Shown in pieces: positions 17,254 to 27,999 of a DNA stretch of 64,000 bases (its first letter is position 1; each line of letters begins with the position of its first letter). Under the pieces are notes generated by a model. The model saw only the letters and a program-made list of their open reading frames with translations. It searched no databases and was not told the DNA's origin. The DNA is from Kaistia geumhonensis (GTDB lineage Bacteria; Pseudomonadota; Alphaproteobacteria; Rhizobiales; Kaistiaceae): NCBI RefSeq assembly GCF_030815145.1, contig NZ_JAUSWJ010000001.1, forward strand, positions 1,550,001 to 1,614,000, read 5' to 3'. Position numbers and translations under genes: made by a program.

Positions 17254-18160
17254 ACGACCGCCCGACGCCGGCCGCCGCCGTCTCCCGCAGCTTGACGAGC
17301 AGCAGCAGGGCGCGGTTGACGGGCGTCGCGATCCCGACCGCGGCGCCCCTGGCCACGACATAGCCGTTGAGATGATCGATCTCGGTCGGACGGCCGCGCG
17401 CGAGGTCCATCGCCGTCGACGACATCTGGCCCTCCATGGTCGAGGCGATGGCGCGGACCTTCTCCCAGAGATCGTCCGGGAGGAGGATGCCGGACGCCGA
17501 TGCCACCGCGCTGCATTCGTCGACCACGTCGCGCATCATGTCGGGGACGCCCGGCTCGGCGACGAACACGCCATAGGGCAGTTCGGCGATGGCCGAGATG
17601 GCGTTGTAGGCGCAATTGATGACGAGCTTGGTCCAGAGCGCGCCGGCCACCTCCCCTGAGACCGTCACCGGCAGGGCGGCCGCGGTGAAGGCGGCGGCGA
17701 AGTCCTCGTTGCCGGGGCCGGGCTCGACGATCAGTTCGCCCCGCCCGTGATGGCGGACATGCCCGGGCCCCGCCATGCCCGCCGCCACATAGACGACGCT
17801 GGCGCTGACCGGTCGGCCGAGCGTCGCCGCCAGGCGCTCGGCATTGTCGACGCCGTTCTGCAGGCTCCAGATCGCCGTCGACGGTCCGAGATGCGGCCGG
17901 ATCGTCTCGCCGGCGATCTCGGTATCTGTGGACTTGACGCAGAAGAGAACGAGATCGGCCCCGGCGACGGCGGCGGGATCCTCTGTCGCGGCGAGTGAGA
18001 CGCGATGAATCCCGTCGGCCCGCTCGATGACGAGGCCCTCGCGCCGGATCGCCTCGACATGCACCGGCCGCGCGACCAGCGTCACCTCATGCCCGACGCG
18101 CGCGAGCATGCCGCCGAAATAACAGCCGACCGCGCCGGCCCCCATGACCACGATCTTCAC
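17213..18160 (-). CDS. 2-dehydropantoate 2-reductase-family (PanE/ApbA) oxidoreductase
   Basis: This 315-residue NADP-dependent enzyme begins with a Rossmann motif (MGAGAVGCYFGGMLA). The ketopantoate-reductase catalytic lysine is in LWTKLVINCAYNAISA, and the substrate-binding region SSTAMDLARGRPTEIDHLNG is conserved. A GTG start at 18160 is preceded by AGGGAGAG. Alphaproteobacteria carry several PanE-like paralogues that reduce other 2-keto acids, so pantothenate synthesis is not certain. It is 157 bp after the enamidase-like gene in the same direction and may be the last gene of that operon. The 3' end overlaps the convergent DUF1185 gene; the final 15 or so residues (RPARPRPSHRPS) look like a drifted tail. 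Confidence 0.85.
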   Translation of the reverse strand: MKIVVMGAGAVGCYFGGMLARVGHEVTLVARPVHVEAIRREGLVIERADGIHRVSLAATEDPAAVAGADLVLFCVKSTDTEIAGETIRPHLGPSTAIWSLQNGVDNAERLAATLGRPVSASVVYVAAGMAGPGHVRHHGRGELIVEPGPGNEDFAAAFTAAALPVTVSGEVAGALWTKLVINCAYNAISAIAELPYGVFVAEPGVPDMMRDVVDECSAVASASGILLPDDLWEKVRAIASTMEGQMSSTAMDLARGRPTEIDHLNGYVVARGAAVGIATPVNRALLLLVKLRETAAAGVGRSFRPARPRPSHRPS

Positions 18161-18317
18161 GTCGCTCTCTCCCTGATCGGCGATCGCAACATGATAGATC
18201 AGAAACGCCGGCAGATTGTTGCGAAGCCGGCAGGGCTGCCATCCCGCGGATGCAACGGTCGCCTGATCTTCTTCGCTCCCAGAGAGTTGCCCTTCGGCAG
18301 CGCGGGCTCGCGATGCC

Positions 18318-19514
18318 TCAGTTCACCACCGTCGCCATGGTTTCGGCAGGCGGGGTGTTGCGCGAGCGCTGGGTGCGGATGACGCCGTCGATCACCGTCA
18401 TCGAGATGCCGGGCAGGTCGCCGAGCGCGATCGACTCCAGCAGCGTTCCGCCGGCCGATTTCTGCGGCCGGTCCATGAAGACGAAGTCGGCGGCACGGCC
18501 GACCTCGATGATCCCGCAATCGAGGTCGCGGATGCGGGCGGTGTTTCCGGTCGCGAAACAGATCGCCACCTCGGCCGGCACGCCGCCGATCGAACAGAGC
18601 AGCGAGATGGTGCGCAGGATGCCGAGGGGCTGCACGCCGGAGCCGGCCGGCGCATCCGTGCCGAGCAGGACGCGGTGAAGCGCGCCGATCTCGGTCGCGG
18701 TCTTCAGCGCCACGAGCGCGGCGCGCGGATTGCCGTTGTGCACGATCTCGATGCCGCGTTCGCAGCTCTTGCAGAGGGCGATGATCTGGTCGTCGGGCAG
18801 CGCCGTCGGGCCGCCATTGATATGGGCCATGACATCGGCGTCGGCGGCGAGCACGACGTCCTTGTCGATGAGAGCCGAGCCGGCGATGGACGGGCCGCCG
18901 GTATGCGTCATCGACTTCATGCCGTATTTGCGCGCCCAGGCTACCATCTGCCGGGCCGTCTCGGCGTCCTTCACCGAGCCGAGGCCGACCTCGCCGATCT
19001 GGCGGACGCCTGCCCGGGCGAGCTCGGCGAAATCCTCTTCCGTCATGCCATGCTCGATGGCCGGCGCGCCGGCGACCACCTTGACGCCGGAGGGGCGGAA
19101 ATTCTCGAATTGGCGCTGCGCCGAGATCGCCATGGCCTTCAGCCCGACGATGTCGCGCGGCCGGCCCGGCGTATGCACCTCGCCGGCCGAAATCATGGTG
19201 GTGACGCCGCCATGCAGGCAGGAATCGATCCAGCCGAACTGGTTCTGGCGCGGCGTCCAGTCGCCGGCGACCGGGTGGGCGTGACTGTCGATGAGGCCGG
19301 GCGTGACCGCCGAGCCATGCGCGTCGATCCGTGTCGTAGCGCCGGAGGTGTCGATGTCGGCGCGCTTGCCCACCGCGGTGATACGGCCGTTCTCGGCAAC
19401 GATCGTATCGGCATCGAGAATGGGCTGCGCGAGGTCGCCCGAAAGGAGCAGGCCGATATTCTCGATGACGAGCTTGGTCGGGCCCGCGCTGGCGGCCGGA
19501 GCATCATGGCTCAT
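18318..19514 (-). CDS. Enamidase-like amidohydrolase
   Basis: This is a 398-residue metal-dependent amidohydrolase. The N-terminal metal ligands are in GLIDSHAHPVAGDW, further ligands are probably in SMTHTGGPS and in HINGGP, and the late aspartate is in LLGTDAPAGSG. The combination TPRQNQFGWIDSCLHGGVTT and FENFRPSGVKVVAGAP matches, from memory, enamidase of nicotinate fermentation. That enzyme opens 6-oxo-1,4,5,6-tetrahydronicotinate to 2-formylglutarate and ammonia. A cyclic enamide or lactam substrate is therefore likely. The gene closes the tightly spaced nucleoside importer operon (37 bp after the MarR gene). No nicotinate hydroxylase or reductase is in the window, so the true substrate is unproven. 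Confidence 0.82.
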   Translation of the reverse strand: MSHDAPAASAGPTKLVIENIGLLLSGDLAQPILDADTIVAENGRITAVGKRADIDTSGATTRIDAHGSAVTPGLIDSHAHPVAGDWTPRQNQFGWIDSCLHGGVTTMISAGEVHTPGRPRDIVGLKAMAISAQRQFENFRPSGVKVVAGAPAIEHGMTEEDFAELARAGVRQIGEVGLGSVKDAETARQMVAWARKYGMKSMTHTGGPSIAGSALIDKDVVLAADADVMAHINGGPTALPDDQIIALCKSCERGIEIVHNGNPRAALVALKTATEIGALHRVLLGTDAPAGSGVQPLGILRTISLLCSIGGVPAEVAICFATGNTARIRDLDCGIIEVGRAADFVFMDRPQKSAGGTLLESIALGDLPGISMTVIDGVIRTQRSRNTPPAETMATVVN

Positions 19515-19551
19515 GGAGCGTCCTTTCGGTCATTTCAAATCGCGCCCGCGC

Positions 19552-20097
19552 TCACGCGTCGGGAAGATCATCCGCATCGGCCACGCGGCGGAGCATTTCC
19601 ATGAAGAGCGGCCGCTCGCTGGGCTTCAGCGGCGACAGCACGCGGCGGCCGACCTCGACGCTCTTGGCGAGCAGTGGCTCCGTGTATTCGAGCCCCTTGC
19701 GCGTGAGGCGGATCATCGACAGGCGCTGATCGTCGGGCGAGGCGGTCCGCTCGACGAGGCCGTGCTTCGACAGCTTCCGGATCACGATGCTGATCGTCGA
19801 GGGATCCATCGCCGTCAGCCGGCCAAGCTGGTTCTGCGACACCTCGCCATGCTTCATGATCGTGGCGAGGGCGGCGAGCTGGGTCGGCGTCAGGTCGTGC
19901 GCGCCGAGCACTTCCTGGAAGCGCATGGTCGCGCGCTGATGGGCGCGACGGATGATATGCGCCGGATGGACCGACAGTTCGTAGCCCGAGGCTGCCAACA
20001 GCTCCCGCGGGGTCGGCTCCGCAGCCCCCGACCGTGTCGGCGCGTCGTCCGCGCCGAGGGCCGCCAGGCCGCCGTTCCCCTCTTCCTCAGAAGCCAT
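19552..20097 (-). CDS. MarR-family transcriptional regulator
   Basis: This 181-residue regulator has a winged helix-turn-helix at about residues 65-130 (LTPTQLAALATIMKHGEVSQ, NQLGRLTAMDPSTISIVIRK, then the wing ERTASPDDQRLSMIRLT with the conserved DxR). An N-terminal extension of about 35 residues is acidic and probably disordered. MarR proteins bind palindromes as dimers and release them on binding small aromatic or heterocyclic ligands. It is embedded in the operon between the cysteine hydrolase (28 bp) and the enamidase-like gene, so autoregulation by a pathway intermediate is likely. NicR of nicotinate degradation is also a MarR protein, a suggestive but weak parallel. Confidence 0.92.
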   Translation of the reverse strand: MASEEEGNGGLAALGADDAPTRSGAAEPTPRELLAASGYELSVHPAHIIRRAHQRATMRFQEVLGAHDLTPTQLAALATIMKHGEVSQNQLGRLTAMDPSTISIVIRKLSKHGLVERTASPDDQRLSMIRLTRKGLEYTEPLLAKSVEVGRRVLSPLKPSERPLFMEMLRRVADADDLPDA

Positions 20098-20125
20098 ACG
20101 CCAAACCTCTCGCTCCGCGCCGCGC

Positions 20126-20770
20126 TCAGGCGGCGATCTGCTCGTTGTCGATCACGGCACCGGATGTCAGGGCAGCGACGACGCTCGCCGCATCGCTGAC
20201 GACGCCGAAATGGGTCGCGATGTCGTAGAGGGTCGATTCCTGCTCGCGCGGGCCGGTCGCCGCACAGCAATCGCGCGGGACGACAACCTCATAGCCGTTG
20301 AAGAAGGCGTCGTGAACGGTCGATCGCACGCAGATATTGGTGACGACGCCGAACACGATCACCTGCTCGATCAGCATGTCCTTCAGCACCAGATCGAGAT
20401 CGGTCTGGAAGAAGCTGGAATAGCGATGCTTGATCACGTGGATCTCGTCGTCGCGTGCGCCGAGGTCCTCGATGATCTCCGTCGCCCAAGTGCCCTCGAC
20501 GCCGTGCGGCGTGCGCTTCAGATATTCGCGGTCTCGCCGCATGTTGCGGCGGTGGCTGTCATGCACCCAGATCACCGGAACGCCGGTCTTGCGCGCCGCC
20601 TCGATGACCGAGAGTTGCGGGCCGACCAGCGTCTCGTAGCCCGGCAGGACCATGCGCCCGCCCGGCTTGCAGAACTCGTTGATCATGTCGACGACGATGA
20701 CCGCCGCCCGGGCCGGGTCGAGCTTCACCTGTTCGGGATTGTTGTGGGCCGAGAAGACATCGACGGACAT
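20126..20770 (-). CDS. Isochorismatase-family cysteine hydrolase (RutB/nicotinamidase-like)
   Basis: This 214-residue cysteine hydrolase carries the family triad: Asp in VIVVDMINEF, Lys in VIKHRYSSFF and the nucleophilic Cys in VVTNICVRSTVHDAFF, with the preceding cis-peptide region. The KHRYSSFFQT segment resembles ureidoacrylate amidohydrolase RutB and N-carbamoylsarcosine-type amidases more than isochorismatase itself. It probably cleaves an amide or carbamoyl group of a base-derived intermediate in the cytoplasm. It lies 30 bp downstream of a nucleoside hydrolase gene in the nucleoside import operon. Which amide is cut (nicotinamide, ureidoacrylate, other) cannot be decided from sequence. 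Confidence 0.88.
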   Translation of the reverse strand: MSVDVFSAHNNPEQVKLDPARAAVIVVDMINEFCKPGGRMVLPGYETLVGPQLSVIEAARKTGVPVIWVHDSHRRNMRRDREYLKRTPHGVEGTWATEIIEDLGARDDEIHVIKHRYSSFFQTDLDLVLKDMLIEQVIVFGVVTNICVRSTVHDAFFNGYEVVVPRDCCAATGPREQESTLYDIATHFGVVSDAASVVAALTSGAVIDNEQIAA

Positions 20771-20800
20771 AAGGGGTGTCTCCGCTTTGGGCTCGGGGGA

Positions 20801-21754
20801 TCAGTCGCGCAGCAGGCTGTAGAGCAGCTCGAAGAAGCGGTCCGCATCGACCTCGGTGCAGATCTCGGCATTGTCGGGCAGCCCGCGCTCCTTCCAGAAA
20901 TCGGCAACCGTGGCGCCGAACGCGTAGGTCCCTGCAAGATCGACGCCGATATGCGCCGGCCGGGTGCGCACCAGCGTCGGATCGATGATCAGGGCGAGCG
21001 CCAGCGGGTCGTGCAGCGCGCCGCCGACGCCCATCGAGTTGCGGTGCAGCTTCTCGTAGAACAGCAGCCAGTCGTTGACGACGCGGCCGAGCTCGGTGTC
21101 GATCTTGCGGAACTCCGCATATTGCGGCTCCTCGACCAGCACCTGCATCGTCACGTCGAGCCCGACCATGGTCAGCTTGACGCCGCTGTCGAGCACGATC
21201 TTCAGCGCCTCGGGATCGCAGAAGGCGTTGAACTCGGTCGGCGTGATGATCTCGCTCTTGCGATAGAAGACGCCGCCCATCCAGGTGATGTCTTTGATCT
21301 TCGGCAGCAGCTCCGGATATTTGAGCACGAACAGGCCCATATTGCAGAGCGGGCCGGTCGCGACGATCCGCAGCGGCTCGTCCTGCTCGCGCAGCGTCCT
21401 GGCGATGAAATCCACCGCATGCATCGGCTCGACCGTCTTGGTCGCCATCGGCAGATAGGGCGAGCCCTCGAGGCCGGAGGGGCCGTCGGCGGTGCCGAGA
21501 ACCAGCGGACGGGCGAGCGGGCGATAGCAGCCGGCCGCGACGGGCACGTCGCCGGCGCCGATGAATTCGAGGATACGCAGCGCATTCGACACGCATTTGT
21601 CGAGTTCGGCGTTGCCGCAGGTGACGGTGACGCCGAGGAGGTCAATCGCCTTGGAGCGATGCGCCATCACGAGGGCGATGGCGTCGTCATGGCCCGGATC
21701 GCAATCGAGGATGATCGGCGTCGGGCGGGTCGGGGAATTGGCAAGCGTGGTCAT
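20801..21754 (-). CDS. Inosine-uridine type nucleoside hydrolase, copy 1
   Basis: This 317-residue enzyme hydrolyses the N-glycosidic bond of ribonucleosides to base and ribose. The calcium-binding motif DCDPGHDD is near residue 17, the ribose-contacting segment EFNAFCDPEALKIVL is in the middle, and the catalytic histidine/aspartate pair is present in ALHDPLALALI. All hallmark residues are kept, so it should be active. Length is normal. It lies nine bases after a diverged paralogue and is cotranscribed with the BMP-type nucleoside importer. Base preference is unknown; the downstream amidase and enamidase suggest a pyrimidine or pyridine nucleoside. Confidence 0.93.
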   Translation of the reverse strand: MTTLANSPTRPTPIILDCDPGHDDAIALVMAHRSKAIDLLGVTVTCGNAELDKCVSNALRILEFIGAGDVPVAAGCYRPLARPLVLGTADGPSGLEGSPYLPMATKTVEPMHAVDFIARTLREQDEPLRIVATGPLCNMGLFVLKYPELLPKIKDITWMGGVFYRKSEIITPTEFNAFCDPEALKIVLDSGVKLTMVGLDVTMQVLVEEPQYAEFRKIDTELGRVVNDWLLFYEKLHRNSMGVGGALHDPLALALIIDPTLVRTRPAHIGVDLAGTYAFGATVADFWKERGLPDNAEICTEVDADRFFELLYSLLRD

Positions 21755-21763
21755 CGTCCGTCC

Positions 21764-22792
21764 TCAGGCCGCCTTGTAGAGCGCGATCGTCTCTTTGAAG
21801 AGCTTCATGAACCGACGTCCGTCGATATCGGTGCAGATGCGAGTCGTCTTCGGTCCACCACCGGGCAAGAGCTGCCGGCCGCGATAGGCGACGGTCTGGC
21901 CGCGCGCCAGCCGCCCGTCGAGGACGATGTCGCAGAAGAGCGGCTCGGTCATGGTGCAGAGCGTCGGATCGAAGGCCAGCGCGACCGTGATGATGTCGTC
22001 CATCGGGAAGCCGACGAGATCGAAGAACTCGCGCCAGATGTCGATATAGATCGGGAAGGTCTCGCGGATCATGGCGAGCACCGGATGATCCCCGGCGCTC
22101 TCCAGATCGGCGAGGTCGTCGCGCGTCAGCATCGAGGCGGCGGCGCGGTTGTCCTCGCAGACATCGAGCGGCACGAGGATCGTCTCGACGCCCTGGTTGA
22201 GGACGACGCGGGCGGCCTCGGCGTCGGCCCAGATATTGTACTCGCTGAGCGGCGTGATGTTGCCCGGCGTGACGAAGTTGCCGCCGAGCAGGCACATGCG
22301 CTTCACGTTGTCCTTGAGGCGCTCCTCCTGCAGGAAGGCCATCGCGAGATTGGTCATCGGCCCGGTGGCGACCAGCGTGATCTCGCCGGGCGAACCCATC
22401 ACGGTGTCGATGATGAAATCGGCCGCATGCTTGTCGATCGGTGCGTGGCTCGGCTTCGGCGCCGGTGGATTGAACTTCTTCAGCCGCTCGCCGAAGCGGG
22501 CCGTCAGCCGCTTCTCGAAATGGACCGGTGCTTCCATGTCGGCCTTGGCGTTTCCGACGATCGGGCGCCAGGCGCCCTTGGCGACGGGAATGTCGGTGCG
22601 GCCGGCGAGCGCCAGCGTGTTGAGGACGACATTCGTCACCTGCTCGATCGGCCCGGCGGCGCCGGTGCAGGTGGTGACGCCTTCCAGCTTCACCTGCGGC
22701 GAGACCGCGGCGAAGAGCACGGCGAGGATATCGTCGCCGGCCGAATCGACGTCGAGGATGATGCGTTCCATCTTGGGTCCGTTTCCGGTCAT
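21764..22792 (-). CDS. Nucleoside hydrolase-family protein, copy 2 (diverged)
   Basis: This is a 342-residue member of the inosine-uridine hydrolase family with the metal motif DVDSAGDD and the ribose-binding segment EYNIWADAEAARVVL. The region that usually reads HDP near the C-terminus appears here as PMDDIITVALAF, so the catalytic histidine seems to be absent. An insertion at about residues 85-120 (EAPVHFEKRLTARFGERLKK) also distinguishes it. It may hydrolyse a nucleoside with a good leaving group or a different ligand. The ATG at 22792 overlaps the permease stop; an ATG at 22771 is an alternative. Translational coupling ties it to the importer. Confidence 0.88.
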   Translation of the reverse strand: MTGNGPKMERIILDVDSAGDDILAVLFAAVSPQVKLEGVTTCTGAAGPIEQVTNVVLNTLALAGRTDIPVAKGAWRPIVGNAKADMEAPVHFEKRLTARFGERLKKFNPPAPKPSHAPIDKHAADFIIDTVMGSPGEITLVATGPMTNLAMAFLQEERLKDNVKRMCLLGGNFVTPGNITPLSEYNIWADAEAARVVLNQGVETILVPLDVCEDNRAAASMLTRDDLADLESAGDHPVLAMIRETFPIYIDIWREFFDLVGFPMDDIITVALAFDPTLCTMTEPLFCDIVLDGRLARGQTVAYRGRQLLPGGGPKTTRICTDIDGRRFMKLFKETIALYKAA

Positions 22793-23760
22793 GGCTGCGA
22801 GGCGGTGTTGGGCTTGACGGAGAGCGCGCGCCCCATCGAGGCGAGCGTTTCCTGGATGATGCGCGGCCGGGCGCGATAGGAAAGGGCGAATAGCGCCGCA
22901 AGGGCCACGAGATAGGGGATAGCGAGGATCACATAGGACGAGACACCGAGCGTCTGCATACGGAGCGCCAGCGCATCGGAGAACCCGAACAGCAGGCAGC
23001 CTGCCAGGATGCGCAGCGGATCACCGGCGGAGAAGATGAGGATCGCCACCGCCATGAAGCCGCGCCCGGACGACATGTTTTCGGTGAACATGGTCGTGTA
23101 GCCGAGCGAGAGATGGGCGCCCGCGAGCCCCGCGAAGACGCCGCAGAGCAGCGAGGACGTATAGCGGATGCGCGCGATCGAGATGCCGAGTGCCTCGGCC
23201 GCCTCCGGCTTCTCGCCGACGACGCGGATATAGAGGCCGAGCTTGGTGCGCTTGTAGAAGAGGATGAAGAGCGGCACAGCGATGAAGGCGACGTAGACGA
23301 GCGGCGTGTAGCCCGAGATCATCTGGCCGAACCAGCCCATCTCGCGCGCGAAGGGCAGCCGCACCACCGGCAGGCCGACGAGGCCGTGCCCGAAGATCGA
23401 TCCGCGCGTGCCGAAGATCGCCTTGAGCAGCGACACGGTCATGCCGCCGGCAAGGATGTTGAGCGCGAGGCCGACCACGACCTCGTTGGCGCGGAAGGTG
23501 ACGACGAGCAGCGCGAAGGTGAAGGCGAGCGCCAGCGCGGCGAGCACGCCGCAAAGCATGCCGATCCAGGGCGATCCGGTCGCGATGGTGCCGATCACCG
23601 CGAAGAAGGCGCCGAGCAGCATCTGGCCCTCGAGGCCGATATTGAAGATGCCGGCGCGCGTCGTGAACGAGCCGCCGAGCGCCACGAGCAGGATCGGCGC
23701 CGTGGTCCGGAGCGTTGCGACGACGAGCGTCACATTGAAAAGGCGTTCTAGAATTTCCAA
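22789..23760 (-). CDS. Nucleoside ABC transporter permease (NupQ/YufQ-type)
   Basis: This 323-residue hydrophobic protein belongs to the BMP-type nucleoside permease family. Typical stretches are TRAGIFNIGLEGQMLLGAF in the first third and YIRVVGEKPEAAEALGIS in the cytoplasmic loop that contacts the ATPase. About eight to ten membrane segments are predicted. The best start is a TTG at 23760, preceded by GGGAGAG at six bases and overlapping the stop of the previous permease by 13 bases. An in-frame GTG shortly downstream is an alternative. It pairs with the product of the gene upstream to form the inner membrane channel. Confidence 0.9.
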   Translation of the reverse strand: MEILERLFNVTLVVATLRTTAPILLVALGGSFTTRAGIFNIGLEGQMLLGAFFAVIGTIATGSPWIGMLCGVLAALALAFTFALLVVTFRANEVVVGLALNILAGGMTVSLLKAIFGTRGSIFGHGLVGLPVVRLPFAREMGWFGQMISGYTPLVYVAFIAVPLFILFYKRTKLGLYIRVVGEKPEAAEALGISIARIRYTSSLLCGVFAGLAGAHLSLGYTTMFTENMSSGRGFMAVAILIFSAGDPLRILAGCLLFGFSDALALRMQTLGVSSYVILAIPYLVALAALFALSYRARPRIIQETLASMGRALSVKPNTASQP

Positions 23761-24787
23761 CGGCGCTCTCCCGCGGAACTGTCGGACGGGCGGCGGCGGA
23801 TGACGATCTGCGCCGAAACGGCCAGGATGATGAGGGCCTGGATGACGGTGATGATCTCGCGCGAGGCGGTGGTGTCGACCTCGAGCAGCAGCGAGCCGCT
23901 CCTGAGCGCGCCGAAGAACAGCGCCGTGCCGATGGTGCCGATCGGACTGCCATTGGCGAGCAGTGCCGCGATGACGCCGTCGAAGCCGAAGCCGGGCGCG
24001 AACCCTTCCATGAAGCGGTGATGCACGCCGAGCGACTCGATGCCGCCCGCGAGGCCGCCTACGGCGCCCGAGACGAGCAGCAGCACGAAGGTCTGCTTCT
24101 TGATGTCGATGCCGCCATATTCGGCGAATTTGGGATTGGCGCCCATCTCGGTGACGGCATAGCCGCGCGCCGTGCGCGTGAAGAACAGCCACACGCCGAT
24201 GGCGAGCGCGATGCCGATGAAGAGCCCCCAGTTCGCGCGCGAATAAGAGAAGATCTGCGGGAGATAGGCGCTTTCGAGGATCGGCGGCGTGTCGGGGGCG
24301 CCGCCCGCCCGCTTGAAGACGTTGATGGTGAGATAGGACGTCGCCAGCACCGCGACATAGTTGGCGAGGATCGTCGAGACGACCTCGTTCGTGTTGTAGC
24401 GGGCGCGGAAGAAGGCGGGGATCGCAATCCAGGCCATGCCCATCAGGGCGGCGAAGCCGAGCCCGACCAGCACATGCAGCGCATGCGGCATGCCGAAGCT
24501 GAAGCCGACCCAGGTCGCCGCGAAGCCACCCACGAAGAGCTGGCCCTCGATGCCGATATTGAACAGTCCGCCGCGCAGCGAGATGCAGGCGGCGATGCCG
24601 CAGACGAGGATCGGCGTCGTCTGAAGCAGCGTGCCCGCGATCCGCTCGGGGCTGCCGAAGGCGCCGTCGAGCAGGGTGACGAGGACTTTCCACGGGCTCT
24701 CGTTGACGGTCAGGATGACCACCGCTCCGAGGGCGAGCGCGATGAAGATCGCGATCATCTGCCCGAGATAGGGCGACAGGCGGTCGA

Positions 24788-24791
<4 letters not shown>
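23748..24791 (-). CDS. Nucleoside ABC transporter permease (NupP/YufP-type)
   Basis: This 347-residue membrane protein contains the family sequence LRGGLFNIGIEGQLFVGGFA and the cytoplasmic coupling loop YAVTEMGANPKFAEYGGID. The C-terminal half has the glycine-rich helix VSGAVGGLAGGIESLGVHHR. Its ATG overlaps the ATPase stop (ATGA) and its stop overlaps the next permease gene, so the four transporter genes form a tightly coupled unit. Members of this group import ribonucleosides in concert with a BMP-type binding protein. Substrate selectivity resides mainly in the binding protein. Confidence 0.93.
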
Positions 24792-26329
<1,538 letters not shown>

Positions 26330-26403
26330 TGGGTTCGCTCGAAGCGCGGCTTCACAGGGCTCTCGCCGCTCGATGCGGGAGAGGCAATTCGCGTCATCAA
26401 CAC

Positions 26404-26440
26404 CACCGTCATGCCCGGACTTGGCCCGGACATGACGGTG
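26404..26440. repeat. Palindromic intergenic repeat between BMP gene and ATPase gene
   Basis: CACCGTCATG and CATGACGGTG flank two copies of CCCGGAC, making a long near-perfect palindrome. The core CATG plus CCGG pattern is shared with the elements at 37465-37560 and 56519-56622. It lies after the binding-protein gene and can act as an mRNA-stabilising hairpin. Confidence 0.7.
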
Positions 26441-26491
26441 CTTGCTGGCTGAGGCCCGCTGCGTTCGGCAGCCGAAGCCCCGGGACGCGAC

Positions 26492-27502
26492 TTACTTGAC
26501 GGTCGGGACAGTGATCTTGCCGTCGACGACCTCGGCCTTGAGCTCCTCGACGCGGCTCTTCACCTCGGCGGGAATCTTGTCCGTGACCTTCGGGCAGAGC
26601 AGCAGCTCGACGCCGCCGGTCTTGAGGTCATAGGTGTGGATGGAGCCGGGCTCGATCGGCTTGCCGTCGACCAGGTCCTTGACGAGGTTGTAGACCGCAA
26701 CGTCGCCGCGCTTGAGCATCGAGGCCATGACATGGCCGGGCGCCACGTCGCACTGGTCGATGTCGACGCCGATCGAATACTTGCCGGCGGCGGCGGAGGC
26801 CTGCAGCACGCCCTCGCCGGTCGGACCGGCCACGTTGTAGACGATGTCCGAGCCCTGGCCGTAGAGCGCCATGGTCAGCTCGGAGCCCTTGGCCGGATCG
26901 TCAAAGGTGCCGGCGAAGACGCTGTCGACGCGGACGTCCGGCGCGGCGGCCTTGGCGCCGGCCTCGTAGCCGCCGAGGAAGTCGCGGATGACGGGGATGT
27001 CGCGGCCGCCGACGAAGCCGATCGCCTTGCCGTCGCCGAGACCCTCGATCGCGCTGCCCTTCTCGGCCATCAGCGCGGCGAGGGCGCCGGCGAGGAACGA
27101 GCCCTGGTTCTGCGCGAAGTTCGCATAGATGATCTGCTTGGAATCGAGCACGCCGTCGATGAACACGAACTTGGTGTTCGGATAGGCGGCGGCGGCCTTC
27201 TGCAGCGCGTCGACCAGCTCCCAGCCCATGACGAAGACGAGATCGTATTCGCCGGACTTGCCGACATTGTTGAACTGCTCTTCATAGTCGAGCGCGCGGT
27301 TGCCGGTGTCGATCAGCTTCACTTTGACGCCGAGATCGGTCTCGGCCTTCTTGAGGCCGTTGACGATCGACACGCCGAAGCCCTGGGCGAAATAGCCCGA
27401 GATGGCCGCGATCGAGACGTCCTTGGCGGACGCGGCCGTGGCGGCGAGCGCGAGCGCCGAGGCGCCGCAGATCGCGATGAGACGACGGGACCAGCTGGAC
27501 AT
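26492..27502 (-). CDS. BMP-family nucleoside-binding protein
   Basis: This 336-residue periplasmic protein belongs to the basic membrane protein (BMP/PnrA) family of nucleoside binders. Residues 1-26 form a signal peptide (MSSWSRRLIAICGASALALA) with cleavage after AlaSerAla. There is no lipobox, so it is soluble. Family features include ISGYFAQGFGVSIVNGLKKA, the GWELVDALQKAAAAYPNTKF segment and DQCDVAPGHVMASMLKR. The start at 27502 is chosen for the signal peptide. It is the first gene of a nine-gene minus-strand operon and is preceded by a TTGACA promoter with a GntR-type operator. It sets the ligand specificity of the importer. Confidence 0.93.
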   Translation of the reverse strand: MSSWSRRLIAICGASALALAATAASAKDVSIAAISGYFAQGFGVSIVNGLKKAETDLGVKVKLIDTGNRALDYEEQFNNVGKSGEYDLVFVMGWELVDALQKAAAAYPNTKFVFIDGVLDSKQIIYANFAQNQGSFLAGALAALMAEKGSAIEGLGDGKAIGFVGGRDIPVIRDFLGGYEAGAKAAAPDVRVDSVFAGTFDDPAKGSELTMALYGQGSDIVYNVAGPTGEGVLQASAAAGKYSIGVDIDQCDVAPGHVMASMLKRGDVAVYNLVKDLVDGKPIEPGSIHTYDLKTGGVELLLCPKVTDKIPAEVKSRVEELKAEVVDGKITVPTVK

Positions 27503-27602
27503 GATGAACCCTACCCCTGGAGTTGATTGAGCCGCCCGCTCCCCGGGCACGGCACGCCACCGTCGATGCGAAAGGACCGGCTTCGTTGTTCCCTGCGCCG
27601 GA

Positions 27603-27653
27603 CCGATATCGTTGATGGTCATACAATCCTGCCTCAGTTTCGGCGCTTGTCAA
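27603..27653 (-). promoter_or_regulatory. Promoter and GntR-type operator of the nucleoside operon
   Basis: On the minus strand TTGACA (27653-27648) is followed after 19 bases by GATTGTATGACCATCAACGA (27628-27609). The core TTGTATGACCA fits TNGTNNNACNA of FadR-subfamily GntR regulators. It closely matches the sites at 16022 and 27922. Confidence 0.75.
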
Positions 27654-27894
27654 CGGGCTTCGATGCCCGCTTTGCGATCACGCCTGACTCAAGGGCAGGC
27701 ATGAACGGCCGACGGCGCGGCCTTGACCTCGCGGGCCGTGCCCGAAACCCGATACCGCGCCGCGAGTTGGCGCTTTCCCTCGCCCGCGCGACGTGTGACG
27801 CCGAGCGGGACCAGGCAGTTGCCCACCGCCTGACTGGTTAATTTTCGCGCCCGGAAGAAGTGCGTCAGCACATTTTTTTGGCATGCACGCCTGA

Positions 27895-27944
27895 TTGACA
27901 AAATCCGAAACCGGCGCACAGGATTGTTAGACCATCAACGAATT
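27895..27944 (+). promoter_or_regulatory. Promoter and GntR-type operator of the second sugar operon
   Basis: TTGACA (27895-27900) is followed 21 bases later by GATTGTTAGACCATCAACGA (27922-27941). The -10 box is weak (possibly CAGGAT at 27919-27924) and overlaps the operator, which is the arrangement expected for repression. The core is identical over 18 bases to the operator at 16.0 kb. Confidence 0.75.
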
Positions 27945-27999
27945 GGTCCCGGCGCATCGCCGTGGAGGGATGCTCCGGTTGGCTGGAACGGAGAGTCGC

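Larger units (their letters stand above)
27503..27999. promoter_or_regulatory. Divergent 497-bp control region between nucleoside and sugar operons
   Basis: The region separates two operons transcribed away from each other and holds no convincing gene. Each flank carries a TTGACA hexamer and a near-identical GntR operator. The middle (27660-27890) contains only GC-rich filler and an A/T patch (GGTTAATTTTCG, CATTTTTTTGG) near 27836-27880 that could bind an upstream activator or nucleoid protein. Confidence 0.7.

Noticed and set aside
20210-22879. An 889-codon open frame on the plus strand
   Set aside because: It lies opposite three genes with intact catalytic motifs (cysteine hydrolase and two nucleoside hydrolases) and has no domain signature.
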